From positions 62,001 through 126,000 of the forward strand of contig NZ_JABVXF010000008.1 in the NCBI RefSeq assembly GCF_013349995.1: a stretch of DNA of 64,000 nt, written 5' to 3'. A program made the translations under genes and the position numbers. The stretch is from Pseudoalteromonas sp. 0303. GTDB taxonomy: Bacteria; Pseudomonadota; Gammaproteobacteria; Enterobacterales; Alteromonadaceae. Shown here piece by piece: positions 62,845-64,000 of the stretch. Under the pieces are notes generated by a model that was not told the DNA's origin, did no database searches, and saw only the letters and a program-made list of their open reading frames with translations. Position 1 is the stretch's first letter. Each line of letters begins with the position of its first letter.

Positions 62845-64000
<1,156 letters not shown>

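Overview
The window is ordinary-looking chromosomal DNA from a marine gammaproteobacterium. The moderate GC content, the gene families and the local orders point to Alteromonadales, most likely Pseudoalteromonas or a close relative; this is an inference from gene content, not from a database match. The pointers are nagK-nagA-nagX with a split nagB, a Vibrio-type TonB2 cluster with ttpC, apt-dnaX-ybaB-recR-htpG-adk, and prkA-yeaH-spoVR. I see no insertion sequence, prophage, integrase, tRNA, rRNA or CRISPR array. The window opens inside a DEAD-box helicase gene and closes inside gltD.

Layout. (1) 1-3.3 kb: the end of an rhlE-type helicase gene, then a DUF3307/SatD pair facing a NYN-domain gene across three 18-bp palindromes spaced exactly 28 bp apart. 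(2) 3.5-7.9 kb: an N-acetylglucosamine catabolic locus (kinase, deacetylase, NagX membrane protein, deaminase), with two promoters that carry the same NagR-type operator at the same place on the -10 box. (3) 8-17.7 kb: nudC, metC, a small ABC exporter with a PH-domain protein, a porin, an M2 peptidase gene broken by one base, and fadE. (4) 17.7-23 kb: a GAF-GAF-GGDEF-EAL protein, pyrC, a cold-shock gene and an orphan LuxR-type response regulator. (5) 23.4-28.4 kb: a six-gene TonB2-type energy transduction operon. (6) 28.4-33.4 kb: a lipoprotein, a TraR/DksA zinc protein, dusC, and an HvfA/bufferin-type RiPP operon whose precursor has seven 17-residue Cys repeats, followed by its MNIO maturase, its partner and a 40-residue membrane ORF. 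(7) 33.5-40.5 kb: apt, dnaX with an intact -1 frameshift signal, ybaB, recR, sigma-32-driven htpG, and adk. (8) 40.5-50.4 kb: tpx, two signalling genes, the prkA-yeaH-spoVR-usp stress operon, sodB and grxD. (9) 50.5-57.9 kb: a MacAB-like tripartite exporter (adaptor, ATPase, two permeases) with its own NtrB/NtrC-type two-component pair. (10) 58-64 kb: gltB and the start of gltD.

How parts work together. Region 9 can be read as a self-contained circuit: paired palindromes 80-110 bp upstream, a sigma-54-like promoter, an unannotated 30-residue membrane peptide that overlaps the adaptor start, then the exporter and the enhancer-binding regulator and kinase that probably control it. Region 6 is a compact copper-peptide operon with an intrinsic terminator between precursor and maturase, which would favour excess precursor. 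Region 2 reads as one regulon. The least described items are the small peptide and regulatory region at 57.69-57.93 kb, the palindrome array at 2.64-2.72 kb, and the 40-residue ORF behind the RiPP operon.
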